29,814 bases of DNA from a virus: positions 1 through 29,814 of IMG/VR virus record IMGVR_UViG_3300002180_000007, one strand, 5' to 3'. Positions 29,380 to 29,814 of the stretch are shown piece by piece. The translations under genes and the position numbers were made by a program. Within the stretch, counting starts at the first letter, position 1. Every line of letters starts with the position of its first letter. A model generated the notes under the pieces. It was not told the origin of the DNA. It saw only the letters and a program-made list of their open reading frames with translations, and made no database searches.

Positions 29380-29748
29380 TCAGCCCCGCCTTTCCTTTAG
29401 TGCTTTTATTTGTTCCCAGAATGCAGTAGCCCACTTCTTGGCATCGTCATAGTTGCCAATTGCTTGGCTAATACACCATGAAGCATAGGGCTTATCATTC
29501 ATATTGCAATACCCAAATTTTCTAAAATAGGGGCAATGCACACAGATTCCCCATCCATGATTTCGTTTAATTGCATCCCACTCACACAAAAAACAAAAGG
29601 AAACAGGGTCATGGCCAACTATCTTCTCATACTCATTATAGAATGGGTTAGTATGCTTTGGCTCCAAAGGATGCTCTTCCTGCCACCACCATGCCCAATC
29701 CGTCCATTCGATAGCTTCGGCTTCTGATTCAAAGCCTTTTGCATTCAT
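29380..29748 (-). CDS. Cys4 small protein, tandem paralogue C
   Basis: This 122-residue member is third of the triplet in transcription order. The start at 29748 corresponds to position 35 when the ends are joined, so its RBS comes from the end of paralogue B. FLCEWDAIKR, CVHCPYF and FGYC give the four cysteines, and NPFYNEYEK and PYASW match the paralogues. It lacks the basic C-terminal tail of A and B and ends KERRG. Confidence 0.8.
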   Translation of the reverse strand: MNAKGFESEAEAIEWTDWAWWWQEEHPLEPKHTNPFYNEYEKIVGHDPVSFCFLCEWDAIKRNHGWGICVHCPYFRKFGYCNMNDKPYASWCISQAIGNYDDAKKWATAFWEQIKALKERRG

Positions 29749-29814
29749 TAGTTCCCTCCTCTCAATATGTGCTTTACCCATTTCCAGAGACGTTCCCTTT
29801 TGGATTCCCCTTTT
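29714..29814. repeat. Right copy of 101-bp terminal direct repeat
   Basis: This copy matches 1-101 base for base; see that entry. Ninety-five bases are also present at 411-505. Confidence 0.9.

Noticed and set aside
1-29814. Terminal repeat as the short direct repeat of a linear T7-like phage
   Set aside because: No terminase or tail genes exist, and the ends cut a gene in an operon. A circular overlap is simpler, although sequence alone cannot fully exclude it.
1-29814. tRNA genes
   Set aside because: No stretch with acceptor-stem pairing and a T-loop GTTCRAN pattern was seen by eye in the intergenic regions.

Overview
The window reads as the complete genome of a small circular virus (or its prophage or episome form), about 29.7 kb once the ends are joined. 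The first and last 101 bases are identical, and a gene is cut by the ends and restored when they are joined. The host is probably a bacterium of moderate to low GC content. Three promoters match the sigma-70 pattern (TTGACA, 17 bp, TA-rich -10), and nearly every gene has a strong AGGAGG-type ribosome binding site. The host cannot be placed further from sequence alone. No tRNA, rRNA, CRISPR array or insertion sequence was seen.

Layout: there are two diverging transcription units. A 555-base control region (3402-3956) carries a leftward and a rightward promoter, palindromic operators and a set of short direct repeats. The units converge at a hairpin near 16.9 kb. The rightward unit (3957-16863) starts with small zinc-finger-like and coiled-coil proteins, an ArdC-type antirestriction protein with a zincin motif, a JAMM metalloprotease and a LuxR-type HTH protein. 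A terminator and a new promoter follow at 7.72-7.76 kb, and then the virion genes: a tiny basic Cys-rich peptide, a membrane protein, a probable double jelly-roll major capsid protein, a run of beta-rich spike or fibre candidates (one of 715 residues with a propeller-like insert), several small membrane proteins and a holin-like protein.

The leftward unit runs from 3401 down through the joined ends (1 to 29713) to 16990. It begins with a ribbon-helix-helix regulator and a RepA-like hexameric helicase. Next come small Cys-rich proteins, including a tandem triplet of paralogues at the contig junction, and an ERCC4-type nuclease. A second leftward promoter with the same operator lies at 26.3 kb. 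It precedes a recombination module (Rad52-like annealing protein, coiled-coil partner, SSB-like protein), many small membrane proteins, an MOA-related cysteine protease and a minimal tyrosine recombinase.

How it fits together: a single regulator, possibly the ribbon-helix-helix protein, probably controls three promoters through the operator TGATAy-N4-rTATCA. Replication appears to use host polymerase and primase with a virus helicase, SSB and annealing protein. ArdC and JAMM probably counter host defence or process proteins. The capsid gene suggests a tailless, membrane-containing virus of the PM2/tectivirus-like realm. No terminase, portal, tail or recognisable packaging ATPase was found. 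The 30 kb size and the missing ATPase are the most unusual points.
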